A DNA stretch of 64,000 bases, from NCBI RefSeq assembly GCF_000164695.2, contig NC_014643.1, positions 1,922,001 to 1,986,000 of the forward strand. Reading direction: 5' to 3'. Made by a program: the position numbers and the translations under genes. The DNA comes from Rothia dentocariosa ATCC 17931 (lineage in GTDB: Bacteria; Actinomycetota; Actinomycetes; Actinomycetales; Micrococcaceae). Position 1 is the first letter of the stretch; each line of letters begins with the position of its first letter. The notes under the pieces are model-generated. The model did no database searches. It was not told where the DNA came from and saw only the letters and a list, made by a program, of their open reading frames with translations. Below are positions 55,035-63,407 of the stretch, in pieces.

Positions 55035-55412
55035 TTACTTCGACATGGCGGAAGCCGAAGGAGACATCATGGCGTCTTTGTTTTCCATCTTGCCCCCTTT
55101 GTCACCGTCCATCTTATTGTCATCATGCTTCATGCTGTCATGATCTCCCTGCATTTTATCGCCGTCCATCTTGCCGTGGTCGCCATCCATCTTGTCCCCA
55201 GACATGGCAGACTGACTCGGCATAGCTGAAGGCGACATCATAGCGTCTGAACTCATCATGGCAGAAGAAGAGGGGGTGGATGATGCAGAAGAGCTCGACG
55301 ATGCGCTCGGCGATGAGTTCTGATCAGAAGCGTTAGAAGAACATGCAGAAACACCAGCAACGAGGGCTAGAGAAACAGCTGCAAAAGACGCAGTGCGAAG
55401 AATAACGGACAT
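55035..55412 (-). CDS. Met/Lys/Asp-rich (MXKDX-type) lipoprotein
   Basis: 125 residues. A signal peptide ends in the lipobox VSAC, followed by a Ser-rich linker and a low-complexity C-terminal part with MDGDK/MQGDH/MKHDD units, the pattern of pentapeptide MXKDX proteins. The histidine and acidic residues could bind metal. I use the ATG at 55412 since TTGGAG lies six bases upstream. A SigK-type promoter lies upstream, so it is probably in the SigK regulon in place of the mycobacterial MPT70/MPT83 proteins. Confidence 0.8.
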   Translation of the reverse strand: MSVILRTASFAAVSLALVAGVSACSSNASDQNSSPSASSSSSASSTPSSSAMMSSDAMMSPSAMPSQSAMSGDKMDGDHGKMDGDKMQGDHDSMKHDDNKMDGDKGGKMENKDAMMSPSASAMSK

Positions 55413-55504
55413 ACGTAACTCCAATCTTATATCGGCACAGGTAACGCGGAGGAGCGCCCGTACCATTGCAAAATATTCAGAATCCTAAACTGGACTCATT
55501 AGGT

Positions 55505-55532
55505 ATTCGGAACATTCAGCCCGCTCGGATTG
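55505..55532 (-). promoter_or_regulatory. SigK-type promoter of the MXKDX lipoprotein gene
   Basis: On the minus strand: CAATCC (55532-55527), 16 bases, CCGAAT (55510-55505), close to the mycobacterial SigK form CCATCC-CCGAAT. Confidence 0.7.
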
Positions 55533-55681
55533 CAAAACCTCAGAAAAATTTTTAAATGATGTATCCGACTACCTCTCGCAACACCTTGAGAAAAACTTCC
55601 ATGAACTTGAATATTGCGGAGTAAAAGGCCTCATTAAGATGCTGTCAATTGTGCAGGCATCGCTATAAAAATAATTTCAAC

Positions 55682-55709
55682 CAAACCGAAACCGCAGTTC
55701 GTTCCGAAT
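55682..55709 (+). promoter_or_regulatory. SigK-type promoter of dipZ
   Basis: CAAACC (55682-55687), 16 bases, CCGAAT (55704-55709); same -10 and spacing as the lipoprotein promoter. Confidence 0.65.
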
Positions 55710-55772
55710 ATAACCATGACAACACGTGAGGCAGCATCGCCTCGCATTACCAATCCATGAGGAAGAATAACT

Positions 55773-57584
55773 ATGCTGTTATCGCTCATCATCCTTGGCA
55801 TACTCGGTGGTCTTATCACTGGGATCTCGCCCTGTATCCTGCCTATCTTGCCCGTTATTCTCGTCACTGGCGGTGCAGATTCAGCGCGCACTGCATCTAC
55901 CGAATTTGGACAAACAGGCATAGCAAAAGATTCTGCGGACAATGTGCAAGCCTTATTCTCGCGCAGAAGCGCAGTTCTCGGAAACGCAGCTCCAGCACCC
56001 ATGCAGCGTACTGCATCACGCTGGCGTCCCTATCAAGTTGTAGGCGGGCTCGTTCTGAGCTTCAGCCTCTTTACCCTGCTCGGTTCGGTTATTCTTGCTG
56101 CCCTGCACTTGCCGCAAGATACGCTGAGGATTTTAGGTATCACCTTCCTCATTATTGTTGGGCTGAGCATGCTTATACCCCCGTTGGAGCGCCTGCTTGA
56201 AAAACCTTTCGCGAAATTCTCAAAACTCGGAGCGAAACGCAGCACCACACGTGGCGGCTTCCTCATGGGGCTTGCTCTCGGTCTCGTCTATGTGCCCTGC
56301 GCAGGTCCGGTTCTTGCAGCTATTACCCTTGCTGGCGCAACCGGAAACATCGGTATCGAAACCGTAGCACTCACCCTATCCTTTGCTTTCGGAACAGCGA
56401 TCCCGTTGTTGATCTTTGCTCTTGCGGGGCGGAGCATTGCAGAACGAGTTAAGACGTTCCGCACCCACCAGCGTGGAGTACGCACCGCCTCGGGTGTACT
56501 CTTGATCGCTCTTTCAATCGGACTAGTATTCAACGTTCCCGCCCAGCTACAGCGCGCAATTCCGAATTATACGGAAGGGATTGAGCAGACTATCAGTCAA
56601 GATACGCAGAATAATATTATTTCCTCCTCCACCGGTGGGTCGATAAGCTCGTGCCGACCCGATGAAGAAAAATTGCAGGACTGCGGCTCTGCCCCGGAAT
56701 TAGCAGGTGGCACGGGTAACTTTAACACTGAGAATCAGCCAAGTCTCGCTCATATGCGTGGAAAGGTTACACTCGTTGATTTTTGGGCATACTCGTGCAT
56801 TAACTGTCAGAGGACGGCACCGCACCTGAATGAACTCTACGCCAAATATCATGATTATGGTCTAGAAATAGTGGGAGTACACACGCCGGAATATGCGTTC
56901 GAACACGAAGGTAAGAATGTCCAGGCAGGCATTGAGAACCTAGGTATTAAATACCCGGTAGTTCAAGACAACGACTATGCTATTTGGCGTGCTTACAGCA
57001 ACCGCTATTGGCCTGCACACTATCTCATTGATAGTGAAGGTAAACTTCGTGCTGTTCACTATGGTGAAGGTGGGCATAAGGTGACTGAGGCACAGGTACG
57101 CGAACTTCTCAAAGCTGCAAACCCACAAGTGCAGCTTCCAGACCCTATTCACAAGGATGATGTACAAGAGGAAACACAAAACGCGCATGATGCGCGAACC
57201 CCTGAAACGTATCTAGGCTCTAAACGCGCAATGTACTTTGCGGGGCAAGAAAGCTACGCTAACGGAACCCGAACCTTCAAACCAGCAGATCGTCTAGCTG
57301 TTGACCAATACGACCTCAACGGTACGTGGTCCATAACCCCCGAACGTATTGAGCCTCAAGGAAACGACGGCACTTTGCGGATTAACTATAGTGCCCACGG
57401 AGCGCAGGTTGTTGCCGGCGGCAGCGGTACCATCGAAGTGCGGCGCAATGGTACAACGGAAAAGATTCACGTAGACGGCGCTCCCAACGCCCACCACATT
57501 GTGCGCGGCGATGAGCAAAGTAGCGGAGTTATTGAGCTCAAGGTCTCGCCCGGAGTGCAGCTGTACTCGCTCACCTTCTCATAA
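55773..57584 (+). CDS. dipZ: DipZ, CcdA-thioredoxin fusion
   Basis: 603-residue membrane protein that carries reducing power across the membrane. The first 260 residues are a CcdA-type core, with ISPCILPILPV and YVPCAGPVL bearing the paired cysteines. Then come a loop and a thioredoxin/TlpA-like domain with DFWAYSCINCQRTAPHL (CxxC in SCINC). The last 120 residues form the DipZ C-terminal domain, a carbohydrate-binding-like fold in Mycobacterium tuberculosis. AGGAAG precedes the ATG. SigK control is expected from the adjacent promoter. Confidence 0.93.
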   Translation: MLLSLIILGILGGLITGISPCILPILPVILVTGGADSARTASTEFGQTGIAKDSADNVQALFSRRSAVLGNAAPAPMQRTASRWRPYQVVGGLVLSFSLFTLLGSVILAALHLPQDTLRILGITFLIIVGLSMLIPPLERLLEKPFAKFSKLGAKRSTTRGGFLMGLALGLVYVPCAGPVLAAITLAGATGNIGIETVALTLSFAFGTAIPLLIFALAGRSIAERVKTFRTHQRGVRTASGVLLIALSIGLVFNVPAQLQRAIPNYTEGIEQTISQDTQNNIISSSTGGSISSCRPDEEKLQDCGSAPELAGGTGNFNTENQPSLAHMRGKVTLVDFWAYSCINCQRTAPHLNELYAKYHDYGLEIVGVHTPEYAFEHEGKNVQAGIENLGIKYPVVQDNDYAIWRAYSNRYWPAHYLIDSEGKLRAVHYGEGGHKVTEAQVRELLKAANPQVQLPDPIHKDDVQEETQNAHDARTPETYLGSKRAMYFAGQESYANGTRTFKPADRLAVDQYDLNGTWSITPERIEPQGNDGTLRINYSAHGAQVVAGGSGTIEVRRNGTTEKIHVDGAPNAHHIVRGDEQSSGVIELKVSPGVQLYSLTFS

Positions 57585-57624
57585 GTCTCTGCCGAATCTC
57601 ACACAGAATTCACCCCTAACGACT

Positions 57625-57698
57625 AAACCCGGGACTGTGTTTTCAAGGCTTTAGATCACACATGACTAAAACCACGTAAAACGCATAGTCCCGGGTTT
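57625..57698 (+). terminator. Hairpin after dipZ
   Basis: AAACCCGGGACT and AGTCCCGGGTTT are perfect 12-base arms around a 50-base loop, followed by TACTG. A likely terminator. Confidence 0.6.
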
Positions 57699-57823
57699 TA
57701 CTGCGTTTTCACCGCATCTGTACCCGAGGGAGAGAGCGCTCCGAGTACCGGGCTGCGGCAAGCTCAGCACATCCGTACTAAACTTAAGACAAGTAACATA
57801 GACGTCACTCAGAAAGTTATATC

Positions 57824-58876
57824 GTGCCCGTCACCTACGAACACCTTACCGAACGTATCCCAAACGTCTCAGCAGAAGAGCTTCTCGCTGGATTTCGTCC
57901 CTCAGAACGATTCGGTGAAGTGTCATTCGACAGCTATATTCCCGATCCAAACCAGCCCTCCCAAGCTGAAGCAGTACAAAAACTCAAAACCTTCGGCGAT
58001 AAAATCAACAAAGGAGGAAGTTCTGGCGGGTTCTTCGGCAAACTTTTTGGCGGTAAAAAGAAAGACTCCGCAAAATCCGGGCTCTATTTAGACGGCGGCT
58101 TCGGTGTTGGGAAAACCCACCTTCTAGCCTCCCTATGGCACTATGTTGACGGGCCCAAAGCCTTCGGTACCTTCGTCGAATACACCAACCTGGTTGGTGC
58201 CCTCACCTTCCGCAAAACCGTAGAAGCGCTCAGTGGATACAAGCTCGTCTGCATTGACGAATTCGAGCTTGATGACCCCGGCGATACTGTCCTCATGTCC
58301 CGCCTGATGCGCGAACTCGCAGATGCGGGCGTCAAACTCGTAGCAACCTCCAACACTCTGCCCGGTGCCCTCGGCGAAGGACGCTTTGCCGCCGAAGACT
58401 TCAAACGTGAAATCCAAGTACTCGCCGAACAATTCGAAGTACACCGTGTGGATGGTGAAGACTTCCGTCATCGCGGTCTTCCAGCTGCACCGGAACCCGT
58501 AACTCCCGACGCGTTCGACGCTAAGGTTGAGGAAGTATTCGATGGAAAAACCGTGGGTATCGATACTTTCTCAGAGCTTGTCGAACACTTAGCGAAAGTG
58601 CACCCTTCCCGTTACCGCCAGTTTATCGACGGTCTGCAGGGTATCGCTTGGCGCGATGTACACCCGATTACCGAGCAAGCGGTAGCGCTGCGCTTTGTTG
58701 TGCTCGCTGACCGTCTTTACGACAAAGACCTGCCGATCGTCTCATCCGGTGTACCTTTCGACCAGGTCTTCACACCCGAAATGCTTGCTGGCGGTTACCA
58801 GAAGAAGTACTTCCGTGCCGTCTCGCGTCTGACGGCGCTCGCTCGTGAAGGCTTGCTAGGGGAATCAGAGGCTTAG
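57824..58876 (+). CDS. zapE: Cell division protein ZapE (AFG1-type ATPase)
   Basis: 350-residue AAA-family ATPase. Walker A is GGFGVGKTH, followed by LVCIDEFELDDPGD (Walker B-like) and LVATSNTLPGAL (sensor). Gly/Lys-rich insert near residues 65-90. In other bacteria ZapE acts on FtsZ rings or, as AFG1, on membrane-protein quality control. Start GTG. It is the last gene before the tRNA cluster. Confidence 0.9.
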   Translation: MPVTYEHLTERIPNVSAEELLAGFRPSERFGEVSFDSYIPDPNQPSQAEAVQKLKTFGDKINKGGSSGGFFGKLFGGKKKDSAKSGLYLDGGFGVGKTHLLASLWHYVDGPKAFGTFVEYTNLVGALTFRKTVEALSGYKLVCIDEFELDDPGDTVLMSRLMRELADAGVKLVATSNTLPGALGEGRFAAEDFKREIQVLAEQFEVHRVDGEDFRHRGLPAAPEPVTPDAFDAKVEEVFDGKTVGIDTFSELVEHLAKVHPSRYRQFIDGLQGIAWRDVHPITEQAVALRFVVLADRLYDKDLPIVSSGVPFDQVFTPEMLAGGYQKKYFRAVSRLTALAREGLLGESEA

Positions 58877-58994
58877 ACTTCATGGCATTGCGGTATAGCG
58901 TAGAATGCTGTGCTTGATATTTGCGACCTTATTTGTGTAGAAGGTTGTAAGGTTTTTGGTACTGACGCTCGGCCTAAAAAGTGCGGCAAAAGAT

Positions 58995-59023
58995 TTGGCA
59001 AACGACGAAAAAACCCGTATAGT
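58995..59023 (+). promoter_or_regulatory. Promoter of the tRNA-Gly-Cys-Val unit
   Basis: TTGGCA (58995-59000), 17 bases, TATAGT (59018-59023), close to the housekeeping consensus, about 60 bases before tRNA-Gly. Confidence 0.75.
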
Positions 59024-59082
59024 ATTTATCTGTCAGTGTGACGGGTAAAGCCTGTTGTTGATGCTTGAAAAGCACCTGATAA

Positions 59083-59155
<73 letters not shown>

Positions 59156-59200
59156 CGTAGGACTCCTAGAGTTCGAACTCATCTCGCGAGAGATGTATGC

Positions 59201-59271
59201 GGTGAGGTGGTCGAGTGGTTAGGCAGCGGCCTGCAAAGCCGTGTACGCGGGTTCGAATCCCGTCCTCACCT
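59201..59271 (+). tRNA. tRNA-Cys (GCA)
   Basis: 71-base cloverleaf. Acceptor arms GGTGAGG and CCTCACC; anticodon loop CTGCAAA with anticodon GCA; T arm GGGTTCGAATCCC. Same transcript as the neighbouring tRNAs. Confidence 0.96.
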
Positions 59272-59295
59272 CGCAACAACACATTGATGTTGTAG

Positions 59296-59367
59296 GCGCG
59301 ATTGGCGCAGCGGTAGCGCGCTTCCCTGACACGGAAGAGGTCACTGGTTCGAACCCAGTATCGCGCA
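59296..59367 (+). tRNA. tRNA-Val (GAC)
   Basis: 72-base cloverleaf. Acceptor arms GCGCGAT and ATCGCGC; anticodon stem CTTCC/GGAAG with loop CTGACAC, anticodon GAC; T arm CTGGTTCGAACCCAG. Confidence 0.96.
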
Positions 59368-59372
59368 CAGAT

Positions 59373-59399
59373 AACCCCAGCTCATGGTAAGCTGGGGTT
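59373..59399 (+). terminator. Terminator of the tRNA-Gly-Cys-Val unit
   Basis: AACCCCAGCT and AGCTGGGGTT are perfect arms followed by TTTTGTGTTTTT. Confidence 0.95.
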
Positions 59400-59501
59400 T
59401 TTGTGTTTTTGGCTTATAGGAATTTTAGTCATCTGGAATATTTTCTCCACATTCGTAGAGATGAGCCGTCTAACAAGGGTAGTTAGTGAAGATTCAAATA
59501 T

Positions 59502-59530
59502 GTTCGTTCCCCGCACCTGCGGGGATAACC
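59502..59530 (+). repeat. Single type I-E CRISPR-like repeat
   Basis: A 29-base unit with the core GTTCCCCGCACCTGCGGGGA matches the form of type I-E repeats, with the perfect 7-base stem CCCCGCA/TGCGGGG. No second copy is present 25-40 bases either side, and there is no cas gene in the window, so this is a lone repeat and not an array. Confidence 0.4.
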
Positions 59531-59544
59531 TTTCAGCTCTATGA

Positions 59545-59604
59545 GGAATACTCCATTGAGTCTAGTGACGCATATCATGCTTACTAGAGTTGGTGGGGTA
59601 TTCC
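59545..59604. other. 22-bp hairpin overlapping the tRNA-Glu promoter
   Basis: Arms 59545-59566 and 59583-59604 pair at 21 of 22 positions as RNA (four wobble pairs, one mismatch) around a 16-base loop. The right arm contains the -35 of the tRNA-Glu promoter. Confidence 0.5.
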
Positions 59605-59618
59605 CTTAACTGTATAGT
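59590..59618 (+). promoter_or_regulatory. Promoter of tRNA-Glu
   Basis: TTGGTG (59590-59595), 17 bases, TATAGT (59613-59618), about 37 bases before the tRNA. A TTCGGG/CCCGAA hairpin lies between them at 59630-59646. Confidence 0.65.
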
Positions 59619-59655
59619 TATATATGTTGTTCGGGCGGGTCCCGAAAAACAGTCC

Positions 59656-59728
59656 GGCCCCATCGTATAGCGGCCTAGTACTCCGCCCTCTCACGGCGGC
59701 AACACCGGTTCAAATCCGGTTGGGGTCA
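59656..59728 (+). tRNA. tRNA-Glu (CTC)
   Basis: 73-base cloverleaf. Acceptor arms GGCCCCA and TGGGGTC (one G-T); anticodon stem CCGCC/GGCGG with loop CTCTCAC, anticodon CTC; T arm CCGGTTCAAATCCGG. Has its own promoter and terminator. Confidence 0.95.
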
Positions 59729-59738
59729 CACTAGGAAA

Positions 59739-59776
59739 AGAGAATTCCCCGGTTCAGGCGAACCAGGGAATTCTCT
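59739..59776 (+). terminator. Terminator after tRNA-Glu
   Basis: AGAGAATTCCCCGGTTC pairs with GAACCAGGGAATTCTCT, one mismatch, followed by ATATTTTTAT. Confidence 0.9.
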
Positions 59777-59893
59777 ATATTTTTATAAATGCCAAGCGGA
59801 TCAGGATTTTCTAAAAGGCACTTATATAACCTTTTCAGCAAAACCTAACTCGCCCGCGTCATAATGTGAATAACCAGAAAACGGGGGAGCAGC

Positions 59894-60643
59894 CTACTTA
59901 TTCTCCCCGCCCGCACTGGCAGAAGCACCCGCTGCGGCAGGAGCACGGCGCACCATACGCCACGTTCCCTCAAGATAATGAGCCGTCACCTGGCCCGAGA
60001 CAACACCGCTCGGCACCTTAAAAACCTCAGGAAGCGGCTGCGAACGGTTCGTCGTCTTCGTATACACCGCAGACTCCCGATTAACCTTCATCGTTGTCTT
60101 CCAGGTATAAAATCCGTTCTTCTCATCCTTCGTTGGGTGATCTGTATCCAAAGACATCGTCAACGGGTTCTGCACGCCAGTCACCCAGCCAGTCTCTGAA
60201 GCGTACATATCCTGCATGAAATCGGCAATAGTTGTGTAATCGCCCGTATGATCAATATTCGTGAAATAGTTACCGTCACCCGTCAAAAGCATATAATTCA
60301 AAGTCGCGAGCCAGTAGGTTACAAAAGCGTGTAGGCCCTCAACCGAATCCTCACGTAATTTCACGGGTTCCACCGGAACAGGCACATGCTGCGCCGGATG
60401 CTCCTGCGTGCCAGGTTCAAATTCACCAGACGATCTGTAGTTCTCCAACTTCAACTCACCCTTAAAACTAGGGCCAGAAGGGGTAGCAGATGCAGAGGCA
60501 GCCGAATGCGATGGCGATGTAGCCTTGGCAGATGCGCTAGCACTTGGCGCCGCATCCTTATTCTGCGACGAGCACGCGGTAAGAATAGTTATAAAACCGG
60601 CACCTACAACAGTGAAAGCGCCACGACGCGACATTGAGCTCAT
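59894..60643 (-). CDS. DUF6318 family lipoprotein
   Basis: 249 residues. The signal peptide (SMSRRGAFTVVGAGFITI) leads to the lipobox LTAC, then a Ser/Ala-rich linker and the conserved domain from YRSSGEFEPGTQEHPAQHVP to VTAHYLEGTWRMVRR. DUF6318 proteins are surface lipoproteins of unknown function in Actinobacteria. I use the ATG at 60643 since GGGAAGG lies six bases upstream. The next upstream gene is a clear paralogue. Confidence 0.88.
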   Translation of the reverse strand: MSSMSRRGAFTVVGAGFITILTACSSQNKDAAPSASASAKATSPSHSAASASATPSGPSFKGELKLENYRSSGEFEPGTQEHPAQHVPVPVEPVKLREDSVEGLHAFVTYWLATLNYMLLTGDGNYFTNIDHTGDYTTIADFMQDMYASETGWVTGVQNPLTMSLDTDHPTKDEKNGFYTWKTTMKVNRESAVYTKTTNRSQPLPEVFKVPSGVVSGQVTAHYLEGTWRMVRRAPAAAGASASAGGENK

Positions 60644-60774
60644 GAGAAACCTTCCCATCAAAAAACGTTTTCCGCCTGCGCGAAAAACTTCACAAGAATA
60701 GAACGCAAAAATATATACGTTCTCTATAAAATCTACCGGTAAAACCCTAGCACACCTAAAATGTGTGGAGATTT

Positions 60775-61539
60775 CTAAGGTGCCTTAGTGCCACCGGGCG
60801 AAGCCTGCGAGCCGTCGTCCTTGAGCATGCGCCATGCCCCATTCTCATATTGAGTGATCACCGAGACCCTAGACCCAGACTGCATAAGGTCATTAAGGGG
60901 GTAAGTCTCCTGAGTCTGCGAATTATAGATTTCAGTACCTTCACCAAACTCAACGGTAGCAATCCACATATACGATGTTTCACTCCGTGGATTCTTCACC
61001 GGTTTTGCAGAGTTGAGTGAAATTTTCATAGGATGCTGTTCCCCAAGAACCCACACTACACCGCTGTCGTACAAGGCTTTATAAAGATCAATACTTTCGG
61101 TGTAATCATCAGCCGGATCAGCTTTACGCAACAGAGCACCGTCACCCGTTAAGTAAAGATAGTTTTGTGCCTCAACCCAGAATGCAATGAATGAGTACAT
61201 GCCGTCCACAGACTCTTCATGCATATTTTCTGGTTCCACAGGAACCGGTACGTTCTCGGCCTTATGCTCGCGGGTGCCCGGTTTGAACTCACCTTTAGAA
61301 TCGTATTTCTCTAGTTTTACAGATCCTTGATAGTTCTTCCCAGAACTTTGCAGACCCTCCGATGCTGATGGGGAAGCCCCCGCCGCCGAGGCTGCGCTCT
61401 CAGCAGATGCGGTACCACCGGGTGAGGGAGAAGCATCATTACCTACCGGCTGAACCTTTGGCGTACAGGCAGTAACCGTTGCCGCTGTGAGACCCGTACC
61501 GGTCAAATACACAGCTTGGCGACGTGAAACTAGAGTCAT
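60775..61539 (-). CDS. DUF6318 family lipoprotein (paralogue)
   Basis: 254 residues with a lipobox VTAC after TLVSRRQAVYLTGTGL. The domain YDSKGEFKPGTREHKAENVP parallels YRSSGEFEPGTQEHPAQHVP of the downstream gene, so this is a tandem duplication with strong sequence divergence. The 131-base gap means separate transcription is possible. GAAAGGGC precedes the ATG. Function unknown. Confidence 0.88.
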   Translation of the reverse strand: MTLVSRRQAVYLTGTGLTAATVTACTPKVQPVGNDASPSPGGTASAESAASAAGASPSASEGLQSSGKNYQGSVKLEKYDSKGEFKPGTREHKAENVPVPVEPENMHEESVDGMYSFIAFWVEAQNYLYLTGDGALLRKADPADDYTESIDLYKALYDSGVVWVLGEQHPMKISLNSAKPVKNPRSETSYMWIATVEFGEGTEIYNSQTQETYPLNDLMQSGSRVSVITQYENGAWRMLKDDGSQASPGGTKAP

Positions 61540-61672
61540 GATGCCCTTTCAAATCTGTACTAATTCCATCATAACGTCATCCTGCATGTGAAACATGGAA
61601 AATTTCTATTTCTCAAGGATAGATTTACGGGGCTCGAACTCCTTATAGGATTCTCAAGGGTCCGATCTGTAT

Positions 61673-62197
61673 TTAGTCTTTCAAAAGATGAGCATATTGT
61701 TTGCGCACTTTCGCTACCTTAGGCCCAACTACTACGGAGCAGTACCCCTGATATGGGTTCTTCGCGTAGTAATCCTGGTGGTACCCTTCTGCTTCCCAAA
61801 ACTCAGTCAGCGGTTTAATCTCGGTGACAACTGGGGAGTCGAAGAATGACTGAGCTCGCTCTTTCGCAGCCTCAAACACAGCCTTCTGTTCGTCAGAGGA
61901 ATACAACAGTACGGAACGGTACTGCGAACCACGGTCGGCACCCTGCTGATCCCAACTTGTCGCATCGTGTGCGGCGAAGAAAATATCCAAAATCGCGTCT
62001 TCACCTATAACCGATTCATCAAAATCAACCCGAACAACCTCGTGATGCCCCGTCGTTCCCGAGCATACAGACCGATAATCGGGGTTTTGGGTGTGCCCGC
62101 CCGCATACCCGCATACGCTTGCTTTTACACCCTGGAACTGCCGAAAAACAGCGTCAATACACCAAAAACAACCGCCGCCAACAACCAAGCTTTTCAT
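61673..62197 (-). CDS. msrA: Peptide-methionine (S)-S-oxide reductase
   Basis: 174 residues. The catalytic Cys lies in GGGCFWCIDAVF, followed by GYAGGHTQNPDYRSVCSGTTGHHEVV, RSVLL and EGYHQDYYAKNPYQGYC at the C-terminal end. GAAGAGG precedes the ATG. Complements msrB, found 9 kb away. Diverges from the Nif3-like gene. Confidence 0.95.
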   Translation of the reverse strand: MKSLVVGGGCFWCIDAVFRQFQGVKASVCGYAGGHTQNPDYRSVCSGTTGHHEVVRVDFDESVIGEDAILDIFFAAHDATSWDQQGADRGSQYRSVLLYSSDEQKAVFEAAKERAQSFFDSPVVTEIKPLTEFWEAEGYHQDYYAKNPYQGYCSVVVGPKVAKVRKQYAHLLKD

Positions 62198-62331
62198 AAG
62201 ACCTCTTCCACAGATAGATGTACATTCCTTTACAGCATAGCTGTATCAACTATTATTCCCCGTCCTACCCGAGGTCTGCTACGGGACGTGTAATAGCTCG
62301 TATTTCTGCTGCTAGATGCCACAATAGAATC

Positions 62332-63222
62332 ATGACAACACCTACGCTATCCCACATTGTTGATACTTTTCATAGCCTGTATCCGCCGCACCTTGCCGCT
62401 AGCTGGGATTCTTCCGGGCTAGTCTGCGGACGTTTACAGACCCGCGTTAAACATGTGCATTTTGCAGTTGATGCCATATCAGCAACCGCCCAAGAAGCCG
62501 TAAATCTTGGGGTCGGTCTTCTTATCACTCACCACCCGCTTCTCTTGCGTGGTACCAGCTTCATACCCGACTCCGATTACAAAGGCAACGTGCTCCATAC
62601 CCTCATTGAAGGCGGATGTGGCCTGCTCGGTGCGCACACCAATGCTGATGCCGCCGTCGCTGGTGTCAACGAGGCTCTCTGTGAAGCGCTTAATCTGCAA
62701 GGATGTGAACCGCTGACTGATCAGCAGCAGCAAGAACTTGCGGGCAAGGAATATAGCGTTGGAACAGGTCGTGTAGGTGTTCTTACCCGCCCTCTTACCT
62801 TGCAGGAACTCTCTGAAGAACTAGCTGCTGCTCTTCCTGCAACAGCGGGTGGGCTGCGCGTTGCGGGATCCCCACAAAAACTTATTCGCCGTGTTGCCCT
62901 CTGCGGAGGCGCCGGTGACTCGTTGTTTGATGCCGTGCGGGCATCTGAAGCCGATGTCTATATCACTGCAGATTTACGGCATCACCCTGCCAGTGAGTTC
63001 CGGGAGCAAGAACTTGTACGAGGTACTGATACTGCACTCATCGACTGTTCGCATGCTGCAAGTGAATCTTTATGGTTAAATCGTGCTGCGGAACGTCTGC
63101 AAGAAACCCTAGCGGGCCAGGGATACAGTATTGAAATTTCGGTATCCTCGCTAAATACCGACCCCTGGGATTTTCATGTAAGCACTGGACAAACCATTGG
63201 TTCGGCAAGCACACCTCGCTAA
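62332..63222 (+). CDS. Nif3-like dinuclear metal centre protein
   Basis: 296-residue protein of the Nif3/YqfO family, a hexameric metal-binding fold. Metal ligands are in THHPLL, GAHTNADAA and the C-terminal CSHAASESL. I choose the ATG at 62332 (MTTPTLSHIVDTFHSLYPP) because the homologues begin near VDTFHSLYPPHLAASWD; the longer frame to 62218 reads through the divergent promoter region. Function unproven, possibly GTP-cyclohydrolase-like. Confidence 0.9.
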   Translation: MTTPTLSHIVDTFHSLYPPHLAASWDSSGLVCGRLQTRVKHVHFAVDAISATAQEAVNLGVGLLITHHPLLLRGTSFIPDSDYKGNVLHTLIEGGCGLLGAHTNADAAVAGVNEALCEALNLQGCEPLTDQQQQELAGKEYSVGTGRVGVLTRPLTLQELSEELAAALPATAGGLRVAGSPQKLIRRVALCGGAGDSLFDAVRASEADVYITADLRHHPASEFREQELVRGTDTALIDCSHAASESLWLNRAAERLQETLAGQGYSIEISVSSLNTDPWDFHVSTGQTIGSASTPR

Positions 63223-63346
63223 AAATATTCAGAACAGCCCGACGGGACTTCTAAAATAAATGTGAGAAAAACTAATATTTTGCAACATGCATTACTATTT
63301 TTCCTGAATAGTATTTTGGTGATAATATGACGGTTATAAATAAGAT

Positions 63347-63393
63347 ATAAGTATGGCGTGCCCCCTATTCTCTTAGGAGCACGCCATACTTAT
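63347..63393. terminator. Bidirectional terminator, Nif3 / SLH gene
   Basis: ATAAGTATGGCGTGC and GCACGCCATACTTAT are perfect 15-base arms with a 17-base loop, between convergent genes. Confidence 0.85.
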
Positions 63394-63407
63394 CTAGACT
63401 CTGATTA

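Larger units (their letters stand above)
55413..55772. other. 360-base divergent region, lipoprotein / dipZ
   Basis: Holds the two SigK-type promoters (55505-55532 for the lipoprotein and 55682-55709 for dipZ). The leaders would be about 85 and 60 nucleotides. No other gene or RNA is visible. Confidence 0.6.

Noticed and set aside
59169..59180. Perfect palindrome GAGTTCGAACTC between tRNA-Gly and tRNA-Cys
   Set aside because: Resembles half of an SOS box but lacks the spaced TCGAAC/GTTCGA form, and lies between tRNAs in a single transcript.
59502..59730. A CRISPR array near the tRNAs
   Set aside because: Only one repeat copy is present, with no second copy at spacer distance and no cas genes in the window.
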